Source: Candidatus Mailhella excrementigallinarum
GTDB lineage: Bacteria; Desulfobacterota; Desulfovibrionia; Desulfovibrionales; Desulfovibrionaceae
Length of the DNA: 64,000 bases
Reading direction: 5' to 3'
Assembly: GCA_944324075.1 (NCBI GenBank)
Contig: CALUUZ010000011.1
Location: forward strand, 47,313 to 111,312
A model generated the notes under the pieces. It did not search any database, was not told the DNA's origin, and saw nothing but the letters and a program-made list of their open reading frames with translations. This document shows positions 1 through 9,347 of the stretch, in pieces (the first letter of the stretch is position 1; each line of letters opens with the position of its first letter). A program made the position numbers and the translations under genes.

Positions 1-209
1 AGAGCATCCGCGATTCTGGCCTGTTCAATGAGGCGCAGGGCGCTTTCCGGTTTTTCCCGATCTTCGGCATAGAAGGGAAGTTCGGAAATGTCCGCAATGG
101 TGAGCCGGACCCCTTCGGGCAGAGATGCAGCCGCGCGGCGCAGCAGGCCCATGTTGCGGGAAGCGGAGCGCAGGCTGCCGCAGATGCCGAGAAAATTCAG
201 ATCATTCAT
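1..209 (-). CDS. NADPH-dependent FMN reductase-like protein, N-terminal part only
   Basis: The reading frame starts at an ATG at 209 and runs off the left edge, so only about 69 residues are visible. It opens with a short strand and GICGSLRSAS, the phosphate-binding loop typical of NADPH-dependent FMN reductases and chromate/quinone reductases. A stretch like the family's second strand (ADISELPFYAED) follows. The family reduces flavins or quinones in the cytoplasm with NAD(P)H. An AAAGGAA ribosome-binding site lies just upstream inside a leader shared with other genes in this window (family C). It follows moaA in the same direction but 260 bp away. The substrate cannot be told from this fragment. 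Confidence 0.7.
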   Translation of the reverse strand, partial: MNDLNFLGICGSLRSASRNMGLLRRAAASLPEGVRLTIADISELPFYAEDREKPESALRLIEQARIADA

Positions 210-310
210 CAAAAATTCCTTTGTGGTTTGAAAGTTCCCCTTTCAGGGGGAAAAGAGCGGTTGACAAGACGGCGAAGCCGATGAAGTCCTTTCCTGTAAC
301 TCCTCCCCTC
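206..310 (-). repeat. Family C leader element, copy 1
   Basis: Read on the minus strand, this shares blocks with the leaders of tpx, the SMR gene and tgt: a GCGTGCGG block and a TCCCT/AGGGA dyad, then CATCGGCTTCGCCGTCTTGTCA, shown here in two overlapping parts (CATCGGCTTCGCCG and GCCGTCTTGTCA), a second dyad of the form TTCCCC/GGGGAA, and a terminal block CAAACCACAAAGGAA then TTTTTGATGA. The last block contains the ribosome-binding site and start codon of the FMN reductase-like gene. Confidence 0.6.
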
Positions 311-472
311 AGGGAGGGCAATCCGCACGCCCCACCGTCCGTCGGCTGAGGAGTCAGTCGGCGGATGGAGCGGCTGTGGATTGAAACATGGCGAACTCCT
401 TGTCGAAAACTGCTGTTGATAAGTTATACGGCCAAACAGATGAGTTGAACAGGGGATGATTTTTCCGTCGTC

Positions 473-1489
473 TCAGCCGCCGATGCTGGTCATGGTGCGT
501 CTGGCGACTTCATTCCTGCGCTTGGCAAGAATATCCGCTCCGATGGGCTTGCGCTGCACGGCGCGTTCCACAATGCGCCGCACAAGTTCCATGCGGCGTT
601 CTTCGGTAATGTCCGCACGGCGCAGCAGGGGCAGAATGGAATATTCCCTGTCGTCAAACAGACAGGTGCGGAGCCGTCCGTCCGAAGTCAGGCGCAGGCG
701 GTTGCAGCCCGCGCAGAAGTGGCAGGAAAGAGGCGTAATCAGGCCGAAGCGTCCTTTTGTCCCCCGGATGGCGTGCATGGTGGCCGGGCCGTCCAGAGCG
801 GCGTTGCTTTCCGCCGGGCCAAGCTCGACGAGATGTCGGGCTTCCTGAAGGATTTCCTGCGCGGGCCAGTAGGTGGAGTCGCTCCACAGAGTCCCTTCCC
901 CCATGGGCATGAATTCAATGAAGCGGACATCCAGCCCGCGTTCGGCCGCGAGCCGGAGGAAGTCCGGAAGCTCATCGTCGTTTACGCCGCGCATGGCTAC
1001 GGCATTGAGCTTGAGGGGAACGCCGTGCTTCTGCAGAGCATCCAGAGCTTCCATGACCCGGGGAAGAAGATCTCGTCCGGTTACTGCGGCGAAGCGTTCA
1101 GGGCGCAGACTGTCCAGGGAGAGGTTGACGCGCACGCCCAGATCCTTGAGCAGGGAGGCATGAGGAGCAAGCATGACGCCATTGCTGGTGAGGCGCAGAT
1201 CGATATCCGGATGCGCTGCACGCAGGCGGGCCAGAAACCCGGGAAACCCCTTGCGCACAAAGGGTTCGCCTCCGGTAAGCCGAACCTTGCTTACTCCCAT
1301 GGGCACAAGCAGGCCGACCATTTTTTCCATTTCCTCATAACGCATGATCCGTTCATGCGGAATGAAGCTGTTGTCCACCCGGCAGTAGCGGCAGCGCAGA
1401 TTGCAGCGATCCGTTACGGAAAGGCGCAGATAGTGGACTTCGCGGCCGAAGGAGTCCTTCAGGGGAGGGGATGATGTTCCGGTCTGCAA
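473..1489 (-). CDS. moaA: GTP 3',8-cyclase MoaA (molybdenum cofactor biosynthesis)
   Basis: Radical-SAM enzyme that, with MoaC, turns GTP into cyclic pyranopterin monophosphate, the first step of molybdopterin synthesis. The 338-residue length fits the family. The N-terminal radical-SAM cluster ligands are C29, C33 and C36 in TDRCNLRCRYC, followed by the TGGEP motif. The C-terminal second cluster motif CHFCAGCNRLRLTSDG with a later Cys (LRTCLF) is present. The protein ends in the conserved Gly-Gly (TSIGG), which is needed for activity in characterised MoaA proteins. No other moa genes are adjacent. In an anaerobe this would serve formate dehydrogenase and similar molybdo/tungsto-enzymes (inference). 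Confidence 0.96.
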   Translation of the reverse strand: MQTGTSSPPLKDSFGREVHYLRLSVTDRCNLRCRYCRVDNSFIPHERIMRYEEMEKMVGLLVPMGVSKVRLTGGEPFVRKGFPGFLARLRAAHPDIDLRLTSNGVMLAPHASLLKDLGVRVNLSLDSLRPERFAAVTGRDLLPRVMEALDALQKHGVPLKLNAVAMRGVNDDELPDFLRLAAERGLDVRFIEFMPMGEGTLWSDSTYWPAQEILQEARHLVELGPAESNAALDGPATMHAIRGTKGRFGLITPLSCHFCAGCNRLRLTSDGRLRTCLFDDREYSILPLLRRADITEERRMELVRRIVERAVQRKPIGADILAKRRNEVARRTMTSIGG

Positions 1490-1545
1490 GTGTATGCCTC
1501 CGCAAGTGGGGTTGATGTATTCGCGGAATACGTCAGCGGTTCCTC

Positions 1546-1620
1546 AGAGCATTTTGCGCTTGAAAATATCTGCCGGCCGGGATCTCATGTTCCGGCCCGC
1601 AGGTTTCACGCCTGAAGGCG
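1546..1620. repeat. Family B dispersed repeat, partial copy
   Basis: AGAGCATTTTGCGCTTGAAA followed by an ATATCTGCCGGCC block and GTTCCGGCCCGCAGGTTT closely matches one end of the family B copy near 63752. Only the end portion is present. It sits between moaA and the sulfatase gene. Confidence 0.6.
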
Positions 1621-1685
1621 GCGACACCGGAGAGAGGCACCGCGTTGTCCCTGGCCGCTGAGGAAGGCGGAGACGAATCTCGCCG

Positions 1686-3854
1686 CTACTTCTCCGCGGA
1701 CGGGGAGGTTCCCGCCGTGAGGGGCGGAAGTCGTATGATCTGGGGTCTCACCGCGTTCAGTCGGGCTTTGCCGTTATTGTACAGAAGAAATTTGGTGGTT
1801 TCATAGAAGTCACTGAGCGTCCGGCGCATGGCGTCGGCCCGCTCCGGCTCCCTTTCCAGCAGGTTTTCCAGCTCGGGGGCATCAAGACGGTACAGTGATT
1901 CCGGCGTATTGCGGTAAATATAGCCGTCTTTGATGAGCATGCGGGTGATGTTTTCGGAAATGAACACCATGGCGTTCTGGTCATTGCCCGGGGCAAGCAT
2001 GTTGCGGCCGAGTGTATTGCTCCGGAAGGGGACGCCGGTGAGCGATGCCAGAGTGGGGAAGATATCGAGCTGGGAGTGGGGAGCCTCATCCTTTCCCGGC
2101 GGAATATGGCCGCCCGGCGCGTACAGCAGGAGCGGCGTGTTCCATGCCTGAAGCGAACAGGCCAGATAGGCCGGCGGGGTGAAGGTGGGCGCGTGGTACA
2201 GCCCGTGATCGCCGAAGATGGCGAAAATGGTATTCCGGAACCACGGCTGTTTTTCCGCCTCTTCAAAAAAGCGGCGCAGGGCGAAATCCGAAAAGCGCAG
2301 GGACTGGAATTCTTCCGCACTGTCGAAGCCATAGTAGCGGATTTGTTCCGCAGAGGGCGCAGGCGGGATTTCGTAGCCGTCGCGCTGTTCCGGAATGGTG
2401 TAGGGGCGGTGGAAGGAAGCTGTCTGAATAACCGCCGCGAAGGGGGCGGAGCTTTGGCTGAACAACTGGACGGATTCCTTGAACAGATCAATATCCGCCA
2501 CGCCCCATACGTCCATGTTGGGGGCCTTCCATGAGCCTTCCTCGTTGAGCCGGATGCCTTTGACGTTATGCTGGATGAGTCCCCGCACATTGGCCCAGCT
2601 GGCGCTGCCTCCGATATTGTAGAATTTTTCATAGCCCGCGAGTTCGTTGAAAACGATGGCCTGATCCACAATCTGGGGATTGCGTGAAGAGGTTCCCCCG
2701 TCGAAGTTCACATCCGGAATGCCTATAAGCGTGTTGAAAATGCCGCGCGCCGTGGGGCGGCTGGGGGAATAGAAGTTGGGATAATAGCGGCTTTTGGCTG
2801 CCAGTTCCTTCAGAAAGGGGGTCGGCTCAATGAAATCACTGCCCGGATAGGCCGGAGCAAGCGATGTCCTGGCCCAGCACAGCGACTCCATGAGGATGAT
2901 GACGATATTGGGCCGTCTGTCCGGAGGCAGAGGCGTGGAAGGGACGTAAAGCCGCGCGTAGGAAATGTCGTCACAGCTTGTGACGGGTTCAGGCTTCAGG
3001 CCCAGCCAGGCGGCCATGCGGGGATATGCCGCCAGAGCCGCCGCGCAGTCCGGTTTGACGGCTTCCGCCCCGCGTCTGGTGTCAAAGAGGTTCTGTGCCG
3101 GGTGCAGGGCCAGCGTGGCAATGGCGTTGTCTTCGCTGAAATAGGCGTTGCTCCAGCGCAGCGGAAAGAGATTGGAGCTGATTTGCCCGTATCCCAGAAG
3201 GAACATGCCGGCAAAGCCCAGCAGGGTGAGCAGCGCACGGCGCTTGCGGGAAATGACGGGGACGTCCTGCAATGCGGCGGGAGCGGACCCCACCCAGGCC
3301 GTCTGGTGGCGGCGCAGCAGGCAGGAGACTCCACGGGCGTACAGCACGAGTGCGGCAAGCAGCAGCAGCGCAAGGACAATGACGGGATAACTTTCCCATA
3401 CCATGTTCAGGGCGATGGCGGGATCATCCACATAGCCCGGGGCCGTCATGTCGATGCGCTGGCGCAGATAGAAAAAGAAGCCGAAGTCAAAAACATAGAG
3501 CAGGGCCAGAAGGCCGAACAGCAGCGTTTCAATGCCGACAAGCAGGCGGCGGAGCAGGCTGGGGCCGGAATCCGCGGCCGCGCGCTCGGCCTGTGGCCAT
3601 GCCCAGACAAGGGCCAGAGGCAGGGCGAGAAATACCGCCCATCGGGCATCGAACTTGAGGCCGATGTACAGCGCGCGCAGGATGTGATCCGTTCTGGCGA
3701 TATCCGGCAGAAGGAAATACAGCAGCGCCAGACGCGCGGAAAAAAAGATCAGGATATTGACGACGAGAAAAAGCGCAAGATCGGGCAGCGGCTGCCATCT
3801 GACAAGCCGGGGGCCGGAGAGCGCGTTTCCTGGGCGGGAATATGGCGTGTTCAT
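1686..3854 (-). CDS. LTA synthase-type sulfatase / phosphoglycerol (or phosphoethanolamine) transferase family membrane protein
   Basis: The 722-residue protein has about five hydrophobic segments in its first 250 residues, followed by an extracytoplasmic alkaline-phosphatase-fold domain. Visible features are the metal-binding NIVIILMESL strand, the catalytic-threonine region SRPTARGIF and the distal GDHGLYH metal site. The family transfers phosphoglycerol, phosphoethanolamine or similar groups onto envelope glycans or lipids, or hydrolyses sulfate/phosphate esters. In a Gram-negative host, modification of LPS or periplasmic glucan is the likelier role (inference). The gene stands alone, transcribed divergently from adiC, with an AAGG-type ribosome-binding site close to the ATG at 3854. 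Confidence 0.85.
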   Translation of the reverse strand: MNTPYSRPGNALSGPRLVRWQPLPDLALFLVVNILIFFSARLALLYFLLPDIARTDHILRALYIGLKFDARWAVFLALPLALVWAWPQAERAAADSGPSLLRRLLVGIETLLFGLLALLYVFDFGFFFYLRQRIDMTAPGYVDDPAIALNMVWESYPVIVLALLLLAALVLYARGVSCLLRRHQTAWVGSAPAALQDVPVISRKRRALLTLLGFAGMFLLGYGQISSNLFPLRWSNAYFSEDNAIATLALHPAQNLFDTRRGAEAVKPDCAAALAAYPRMAAWLGLKPEPVTSCDDISYARLYVPSTPLPPDRRPNIVIILMESLCWARTSLAPAYPGSDFIEPTPFLKELAAKSRYYPNFYSPSRPTARGIFNTLIGIPDVNFDGGTSSRNPQIVDQAIVFNELAGYEKFYNIGGSASWANVRGLIQHNVKGIRLNEEGSWKAPNMDVWGVADIDLFKESVQLFSQSSAPFAAVIQTASFHRPYTIPEQRDGYEIPPAPSAEQIRYYGFDSAEEFQSLRFSDFALRRFFEEAEKQPWFRNTIFAIFGDHGLYHAPTFTPPAYLACSLQAWNTPLLLYAPGGHIPPGKDEAPHSQLDIFPTLASLTGVPFRSNTLGRNMLAPGNDQNAMVFISENITRMLIKDGYIYRNTPESLYRLDAPELENLLEREPERADAMRRTLSDFYETTKFLLYNNGKARLNAVRPQIIRLPPLTAGTSPSAEK

Positions 3855-4197
3855 CCTTTTCTTGTACGGCCTTTTGAAATGCTGTCAATGCGGCGTCGGA
3901 GCGGGAGCGCCAGCCCGCGCATGCGGATCGCGCGGTGCTGTTTTCATGTCTTCCGTCAGCCGGAATCCGGCGCAGCCTTTATCATTGTAAACTCATTTCC
4001 CCCCTCCTAGTGTCTGACGTCATGGAAGGCATTGCGGCCGAAGCCCCATGTTCCGGCCCGCGGCAGAGGGGAGACTCGCTCCGCGCAGAACCGGGCATGT
4101 TGAGGTCGGGATGCTCCTGACGGGAGAGGGCAAGGGGCTTCCCGGACGAAGGCCCCGGATATTTTTTCAGGTAAGGGATTTCAAAAAAGGATATCTC
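3855..4197. other. Divergent intergenic region between sulfatase gene and adiC
   Basis: These 343 bases separate the minus-strand sulfatase gene from plus-strand adiC. They must hold both promoters, but I cannot single out convincing boxes. A block around 4045 (CATGTTCCGGCCCGCGGCAG) resembles part of family B. An AAAAAAGG ribosome-binding site precedes the adiC ATG at 4198. An in-frame upstream ATG at 4048 would add about 50 charged residues unlike any APC transporter, so I did not use it. Confidence 0.5.
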
Positions 4198-5739
4198 ATG
4201 GTTCAGGAAGCGGCACAAAGCGAAAGCGGCAAGATAGGCGTTGTCGCCGCCACGCTGATGGTGGCGGGCAACATGATGGGCTCGGGGGTATTCATGCTTC
4301 CGGCCAATCTGGCAGCCTATGGCAGCATTGCCGTCATCGGCTGGCTCATTACCTGCGTGGGGGCCGTGGCCCTTGCGCTTACCTTCTCCAGGCTGGCGAG
4401 CATCGATCCGGCTGCGGGCGGCCCTTATGCGTATACCCGCAAGGCGTTCGGCGATTATATGGGATACCAGACCAACATGGTCTACTGGATTGCCAACGTC
4501 ATCGGCAATGTGGGGCTGGCCGTGGCCGGCATCGGCTATCTGACTCATTTTTTTCCTGCGCTGCATAACCCTTACGTGTTCGCCTTCGCCCAGATTTTTG
4601 TAATCTGGTTTTTCGCCTACGCGAACATGCTGGGTCCGAAACTCGTGGGCCGCATTCAGTCCGTGACCACCATCTTCGCGCTTGTACCCATCATCGGCAC
4701 GGCTCTGCTCGGCTGGTTCTGGTTCAGGCCCGAACTGTTCAGTTCCGGCTGGAACGTCTCGGGAGGCAGCTCCGTACATGCCGTTTCGGGCACGCTGAAT
4801 TTCACCCTGTGGGCGTTTATCGGGGTGGAAAGCGCGTCCGTATCCGCCGGTGTGGTTAAAAATCCCCGGCGCAATGTGCCCATCGCCACCATCGGCGGGG
4901 TGATTCTGGCGGGAGTCTGCTATGTGCTCAGTTCCTCCGTGATCATGGGCATGATCCCCAACAGGGAGCTACTTGCCTCTTCCGCGCCTTTTGCCGACGC
5001 GGCCCGTCTTGCTCTTGGTGATGCCGCCGCGAACGCGGTGGCCCTGTGCGCCGCCGTGGGCTGTCTCGGTTCCCTGGCCGGCTGGACGCTGCTGGTGGGG
5101 CAGAGCGCCAAGGCCGCCGCGGATGACGGACTTTTCGGAAATGTCTTCTCCCGCGTCAACAGGAAAGGCGTGCCGTCCTCAGGACTGATCATCGTGGCCG
5201 CGCTCATGAGCCTGCAGGTGCTTGCCACCATGTCGCCCACGGCCAGCCAGCAGTTCGGCAAACTGGCCTCCATCGCGGTGATCATGACCCTGCTGCCCTA
5301 CATCTATTCCTGCATCGCCATCAAGGTGCTGGGCTACAGGGTACTGACTCCCAACCAGCACTTTCTCTACATAGTCATCGGATTCGTGGGCGCGGTATAT
5401 TGTCTGACCGCGCTGATCGGCTCGAACGGCGAACAGACCAGATGGTCCCTTATTTTCGTGATCGCCACCATAGTGCTGTATTCCGCAGCCATTACCCGCA
5501 AGAGGGAAATTGAAGAAGGGCTTGCGCATACCGGAGGCGTGTCGCCGCAATGGGTGCGCTGGCTCACTCTCGCGGTGACTGTCGCGGTGCTGGCCGTCAC
5601 GTTCTGGCTTTCCGTCGAAACGCGCCCGTCTACCCAGCAGCGCCGCGCTCCTCTGCCCCGTCATCTGATCGAGGAATCCGCGCCGGAAGCTCCCGGGCGG
5701 CCTTCGGCGGGTACGGCGGAAGAAGCTGTTTCATCCTGA
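4198..5739 (+). CDS. adiC: Arginine:agmatine antiporter (APC family)
   Basis: The 513-residue polytopic protein is strongly AdiC-like. It has the helix-1 substrate-binding loop GSGVFMLPANLA, FIGVESASVSAGVVKNPRRN, NVPIATIGGV and AAADDGLF, all characteristic of AdiC. It is expected to exchange external arginine for internal agmatine across the inner membrane. With the decarboxylase encoded next, it consumes one cytoplasmic proton per cycle. About 12 hydrophobic segments are visible. The C-terminal tail (about 40 hydrophilic residues ending near EEAVSS) is longer than in the E. coli protein of about 445 residues. The start at 4198 is chosen for its ribosome-binding site and its match to the family N-terminus. 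Confidence 0.93.
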   Translation: MVQEAAQSESGKIGVVAATLMVAGNMMGSGVFMLPANLAAYGSIAVIGWLITCVGAVALALTFSRLASIDPAAGGPYAYTRKAFGDYMGYQTNMVYWIANVIGNVGLAVAGIGYLTHFFPALHNPYVFAFAQIFVIWFFAYANMLGPKLVGRIQSVTTIFALVPIIGTALLGWFWFRPELFSSGWNVSGGSSVHAVSGTLNFTLWAFIGVESASVSAGVVKNPRRNVPIATIGGVILAGVCYVLSSSVIMGMIPNRELLASSAPFADAARLALGDAAANAVALCAAVGCLGSLAGWTLLVGQSAKAAADDGLFGNVFSRVNRKGVPSSGLIIVAALMSLQVLATMSPTASQQFGKLASIAVIMTLLPYIYSCIAIKVLGYRVLTPNQHFLYIVIGFVGAVYCLTALIGSNGEQTRWSLIFVIATIVLYSAAITRKREIEEGLAHTGGVSPQWVRWLTLAVTVAVLAVTFWLSVETRPSTQQRRAPLPRHLIEESAPEAPGRPSAGTAEEAVSS

Positions 5740-5748
5740 AAGCGGCAG

Positions 5749-5769
5749 GACCGCCGGACGCAGGCGGTC
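5749..5769 (+). terminator. Weak hairpin between adiC and adiA
   Basis: A 7-bp GACCGCC/GGCGGTC stem with a 7-base loop is followed by TTCCGTTC. There is no strong U-tract. It may attenuate read-through from adiC into adiA rather than stop transcription. Confidence 0.35.
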
Positions 5770-5851
5770 TTCCGTTCTCCCTCCGGAGGGGAATGAGCGC
5801 CTTCCTGCATCCGGCATTTCATATTGTTCCGTAAAACCAAGGAGTCTTTTC

Positions 5852-8152
5852 ATGATACTTTCGACCAACCAGGACCCGCGCAAGCTGGGCATGAAGATTC
5901 TGCTCGCGCACAGCGAATGCGCCAATGACTGCGCAGCGGGCCGCCTGGTGCGCAAGCTCAGGGAGCAGCTTGAGGAAAGCGGCGTGGCCGTGCTGACGGC
6001 GCAGACCGCCTTTGACGCGGAAATGCTGCTGGTTTCCGATCCGATGATCCAGGCGCTGCTGCTGGACTGGGATATGGATGACGCCCTGTCGCACAGGCCC
6101 GCCCGTCATGTGGCGGAAACCCTGCGCTCCCGCAACGTCTCCATGCCGCTTTTTCTGTTCACCGACAGGGAAAACGCAGCGCAGATTCCCCTTGAAATTC
6201 TCCAGATTGCAAGCGACTTCATCTGGCTTTTCGAAGACAGCGCGGCGTTTATTGCCGGGCGCGTCATGGCCGCACTGCGCCATTACCGTGAACATCTGCT
6301 GCCGCCCATGTTTGAGGCGCTGGCCCGGTTCTCCATGACGCACGAGTATTCCTGGCATACGCCGGGGCATACCGGGGGCACGGCCTTCATGAAGGCCCCG
6401 GCGGGAAGGGCGTTCTTCGACTTCTTCGGAGAAAACCTGTTCCGTTCGGATTTGTCCATTTCCGTGGGCGAGCTGGGATCGCTGCTGGATCACTCCGGCC
6501 CCATAGGAGAAGGAGAGAAATATACTGCCAGGGTATTCGGAGCGCACCGATCCTATCATGTCACCAACGGCTCTTCCACCTCCAACCGCGTGATCATGAT
6601 GGCCTCCGTCACGCGCGGGCAGGTGGCCCTGTGCGATCGCAATGCCCACAAGTCCATTGAACATGCCATCACCATGTCCGGCGCAGTGCCCGTCTATATG
6701 CTTACCACCCGCAACCACTACGGCATCATCGGTCCCATTCCTCCGGAAAATATGACCAGAGAAGCCATAGCCCGTTCCATTGCGGAGAATCCCCTGGTCA
6801 CGGGCGATGTCGACCCCGCTCCCGTACACGCCATAGTTACCAATTCAACCTACGACGGCTTGTGCTATAATGTGGAAAGAGTGGAAGAACTGCTGGGGCA
6901 GAGCGTGGATCGCCTGCACTTTGACGAGGCATGGTATGGATATGCCCGTTTCAACCCCATGTATGAAAGACGTTTCGCCATGTACGGGGACCCTGCCGAA
7001 CACAGCCCGGACAAGCCCACGGTGTTCGCTACCCAGTCCACACACAAGCTGCTGGCGGCGCTTTCCCAGGCATCCATGATTCATGTGCGCGAGGGGCGCA
7101 ACCCCATCAGCCACAGCCGCTTCAATGAAGCGTTCATGATGCATGCCTCCACCTCTCCCAACTATGCGATCATCGCTTCCAATGATGTGAGCGCCGCCAT
7201 GATGGACGGCCCCGGCGGAAAGGCGCTGACCGACGAAGCCATTCATGAGGCCGTGGCCTTTCGCCGCCTCGTTTCCCGCATCCATGCGGAAGAGGTGGAA
7301 AGAGGCGAGTGGTTCGTGAATGTCTGGCAGCCGGATACGGTAAAGAATGCGGACGGGCGGGAAGTCCCCTTCTGGCAGGCGGAAGAGGAGCATCTGGCCT
7401 CCTGTCCGGACTGCTGGACGCTCAGGTCCGGCGATTCCTGGCATGGCTTCGGGAAGCTGGAGGAAAACTACTGCATGCTCGATCCGATCAAGGTTTCCAT
7501 CACCACGCCCGGCGTGCGCCGCGACGGCGGGCTGGAAGAATGGGGCATCCCGGCCTCCGTGCTGACGGCCTATCTGGATGGAGACGGCATTGTTGTCGAA
7601 AAGACGGCCGACTTCTCCATTCTTTTCCTTTTTTCCATCGGTGTGACCAAGGGAAAATGGGGCACGCTGATCAACACGCTGCTGCGCTTCAAGAGCGATT
7701 ACGACGCCAATGCCCCGCTGGATCGCGTTCTGCCCTCCCTGATGGAAGCGTGGGGCGAACGCTATGCGGGCATGGGGCTGCGCGACCTGTGCGCGGAAAT
7801 GTTCGAGGCGATGAAGTCCCTGCGCACCACCAGCCTGCTGGGCGAGGCGTTTTCTCTCCTGCCCCGGGCCGACATGTCTCCTTCTCTGGCGTATGAGCGT
7901 CTGGTACGCAATGAAATCGAGCAGGTCGATCTTGACGCATGCGCCAACCGCACTCTTGCCACGGGCATCGTTCCCTATCCTCCGGGCATTCCGCTGCTCA
8001 TGCCCGGCGAAAACGCGGGCGGGGCGGAAGGCCCCGTTCTCGGCTATCTGAAGGCGCTGGAAGCGTATGACCGCAAATTCCCCGGCTTCGGCCACGACAA
8101 CCACGGCGTGGAAGTGAAAAACGGAAAGTATATTGTCAGCGTAATCAGGTAG
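5852..8152 (+). CDS. adiA: Biodegradative arginine decarboxylase AdiA
   Basis: PLP-dependent decarboxylase of 766 residues (E. coli AdiA has about 756) that converts arginine to agmatine and CO2 in the cytoplasm. The domains in order are an N-terminal response-regulator-like wing (about 1-140) with LLLDWDMDD, the large PLP domain with SWHTPGHTGGTAF and NGSSTSNRVI, the cofactor lysine in STHKLLAALSQAS, and a C-terminal domain ending near VSVIR. The motif set (HASTSPNY, DMDD) fits AdiA rather than lysine or ornithine decarboxylases. A good ribosome-binding site (AAGGAG) precedes the ATG. With adiC it forms an acid-resistance pair; no regulator such as AdiY is adjacent. Confidence 0.94.
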   Translation: MILSTNQDPRKLGMKILLAHSECANDCAAGRLVRKLREQLEESGVAVLTAQTAFDAEMLLVSDPMIQALLLDWDMDDALSHRPARHVAETLRSRNVSMPLFLFTDRENAAQIPLEILQIASDFIWLFEDSAAFIAGRVMAALRHYREHLLPPMFEALARFSMTHEYSWHTPGHTGGTAFMKAPAGRAFFDFFGENLFRSDLSISVGELGSLLDHSGPIGEGEKYTARVFGAHRSYHVTNGSSTSNRVIMMASVTRGQVALCDRNAHKSIEHAITMSGAVPVYMLTTRNHYGIIGPIPPENMTREAIARSIAENPLVTGDVDPAPVHAIVTNSTYDGLCYNVERVEELLGQSVDRLHFDEAWYGYARFNPMYERRFAMYGDPAEHSPDKPTVFATQSTHKLLAALSQASMIHVREGRNPISHSRFNEAFMMHASTSPNYAIIASNDVSAAMMDGPGGKALTDEAIHEAVAFRRLVSRIHAEEVERGEWFVNVWQPDTVKNADGREVPFWQAEEEHLASCPDCWTLRSGDSWHGFGKLEENYCMLDPIKVSITTPGVRRDGGLEEWGIPASVLTAYLDGDGIVVEKTADFSILFLFSIGVTKGKWGTLINTLLRFKSDYDANAPLDRVLPSLMEAWGERYAGMGLRDLCAEMFEAMKSLRTTSLLGEAFSLLPRADMSPSLAYERLVRNEIEQVDLDACANRTLATGIVPYPPGIPLLMPGENAGGAEGPVLGYLKALEAYDRKFPGFGHDNHGVEVKNGKYIVSVIR

Positions 8153-8262
8153 ATGCCGTCCGGCGCGGTTACGTCGGCACGATACTGCAACAGAACGTAT
8201 CAGGAATGATTCTTGACAGATGAAGCATTCCATACTAGCCTCTGTGCCTGACTTTAAACGAA

Positions 8263-8648
8263 AGGCTCTGTCGTGGAATAGCGTTGAACATATCCTTGAC
8301 CGCCGGAAGTACGCACGTCAGCGCGTATGGAGCGACGCTCCCCCCGCCGCATGGTCATGCGGCAGTGAGAGGGGAGCAGTGCGAGCGCAGCGTTTTCCGC
8401 GCAAAACGCAAGCGAGAGCGTGTATCGGCAAAGCCGCTCGAGCGCCGTCAGGAGGTCACGGAAGCAATGTTTCGCGGAGCCGAGAGAAGCGCAGCTTCAC
8501 GAGGCGCAAGCGAGCCGGCCGTGGATACATGCTGCCTGCCGCCAGTATGGACACGGGCTGCGCTGCAGCAATATTCCCTGCCGCCTGTGCCGGAGTAAAA
8601 CGATACGCCCCGTGCAACGCTATCAACACTATTCTATCGGCAGAGCCT
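8263..8648 (-). repeat. Family A dispersed element, copy 1 (longest, inverted orientation)
   Basis: The left end AGGCTCTGTCGTGGAATAGC and the right end, read inward on the other strand (AGGCTCTGCCGATAGAATAG), form imperfect terminal inverted repeats. The inner block holding CGGGCTGCGCTGCAGCAATATT and GCCTGTGCCGGAGTAAAAC, quoted here only in part, is shared with copies at 22943, 26518 and 46182 but runs in the opposite orientation. No open frame with codon character is visible. It fills the gap between adiA and tpx. Confidence 0.7.
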
Positions 8649-8649
8649 G

Positions 8650-8729
8650 ACGAAAAAGGATTTTGTCGGCTTTGCCGGGATATTCCCTCCGGAAGGGGGA
8701 AATCGCAAACCATAAAGGAATGTTTGATG
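8650..8729 (+). repeat. Family C leader element, copy 2 (tpx leader)
   Basis: Starts with GACGAAAAAGGATTTTGTCG and GCTTTGCCG, continues through a TTCCCTCC/GGAAGGGGGAAA dyad, and ends with CAAACCATAAAGGAA and the tpx start codon. It closely matches the leaders before the SMR gene (42238-42328) and the FMN reductase-like gene (206-310). Confidence 0.6.
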
Positions 8730-9230
8730 AATACCGTTACCATGGAAGGCGCTCCCCTGCATCTGGAAGGGAGCCGTCCCCGGGTGGGAGAAAAGGCCCC
8801 TGATTTCACCGTTCTGACCAATGATCTGAAACCCCGGACGCTCGGAGAGTATGAAGGCGGGATTCTGGTTCTGCTCAGCGTGCCCTCGCTGGACACGCCG
8901 GTGTGTGACATGGAAGTGCGCCGTTTCAACACTGCGGCGGCCAATTTGTCCGACAAGGTGCGTATCGCGGCGGTGAGCTGCGATCTGCCTTTCGCTCAGG
9001 CCCGCTGGTGCGGCGCGGCGGGAGTCAGGGCGGTGGAAACGCTTTCCGACCATAAGGGAACGGATTTCGGCCTGAAATACGGCGTGCTGATCAGGGAATT
9101 GCGCCTGCTGACCCGAGCCGTTTTTGTGGTGGCTCCGGACGGAACCCTGGCATACAGTGAAATCGTGCCCGAAATTACCAGGGAACCCGATTACAATGCC
9201 GCGCTGGACGCGGTGGCACGGCTGGCCTGA
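8727..9230 (+). CDS. tpx: Thiol peroxidase Tpx (atypical 2-Cys peroxiredoxin)
   Basis: The 167-residue cytoplasmic peroxidase reduces H2O2 and alkyl peroxides with thioredoxin. The peroxidatic cysteine is C60 in PSLDTPVCD and the resolving cysteine is C95 in FAQARWCG, the spacing of E. coli Tpx. An additional cysteine, C85 (VSCDLPF), stands where most homologues carry a small or charged residue. The ATG at 8727 follows an AAAGGAA ribosome-binding site in the family C leader. A longer in-frame extension upstream lies inside repeat DNA and is not part of the gene. A strong terminator follows. Confidence 0.96.
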   Translation: MNTVTMEGAPLHLEGSRPRVGEKAPDFTVLTNDLKPRTLGEYEGGILVLLSVPSLDTPVCDMEVRRFNTAAANLSDKVRIAAVSCDLPFAQARWCGAAGVRAVETLSDHKGTDFGLKYGVLIRELRLLTRAVFVVAPDGTLAYSEIVPEITREPDYNAALDAVARLA

Positions 9231-9251
9231 TCTTTTTGCCGGCTGTGTGCG

Positions 9252-9295
9252 GCCCGCTGCCCCGGCGCATTTCGGGGCGGCGGGCTTTTGTTTTT
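9252..9295 (+). terminator. Rho-independent terminator after tpx
   Basis: A 13-bp stem GCCCGCTGCCCCG / CGGGGCGGCGGGC with one T-G wobble and an 8-base loop is followed by TTTTGTTTTT. It lies 21 bp past the tpx stop codon. Confidence 0.9.
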
Positions 9296-9347
9296 CCGCG
9301 CTTTCGGATAGAGCTGTCTCACGTTGAAACTGTTCAAGGAATGCCAG

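Noticed and set aside
8255..8660. A 5-bp target-site duplication (ACGAA) flanking family A copy 1.
   Set aside because: The match is offset by one base relative to the ends of the inverted repeats, and the other copies show none. I do not claim a duplication.
8220..8726. A long in-frame N-terminal extension of tpx and other frames across 8220-8726.
   Set aside because: The sequence is family A and C repeat DNA; the true tpx start has a good ribosome-binding site and matches the family N-terminus.
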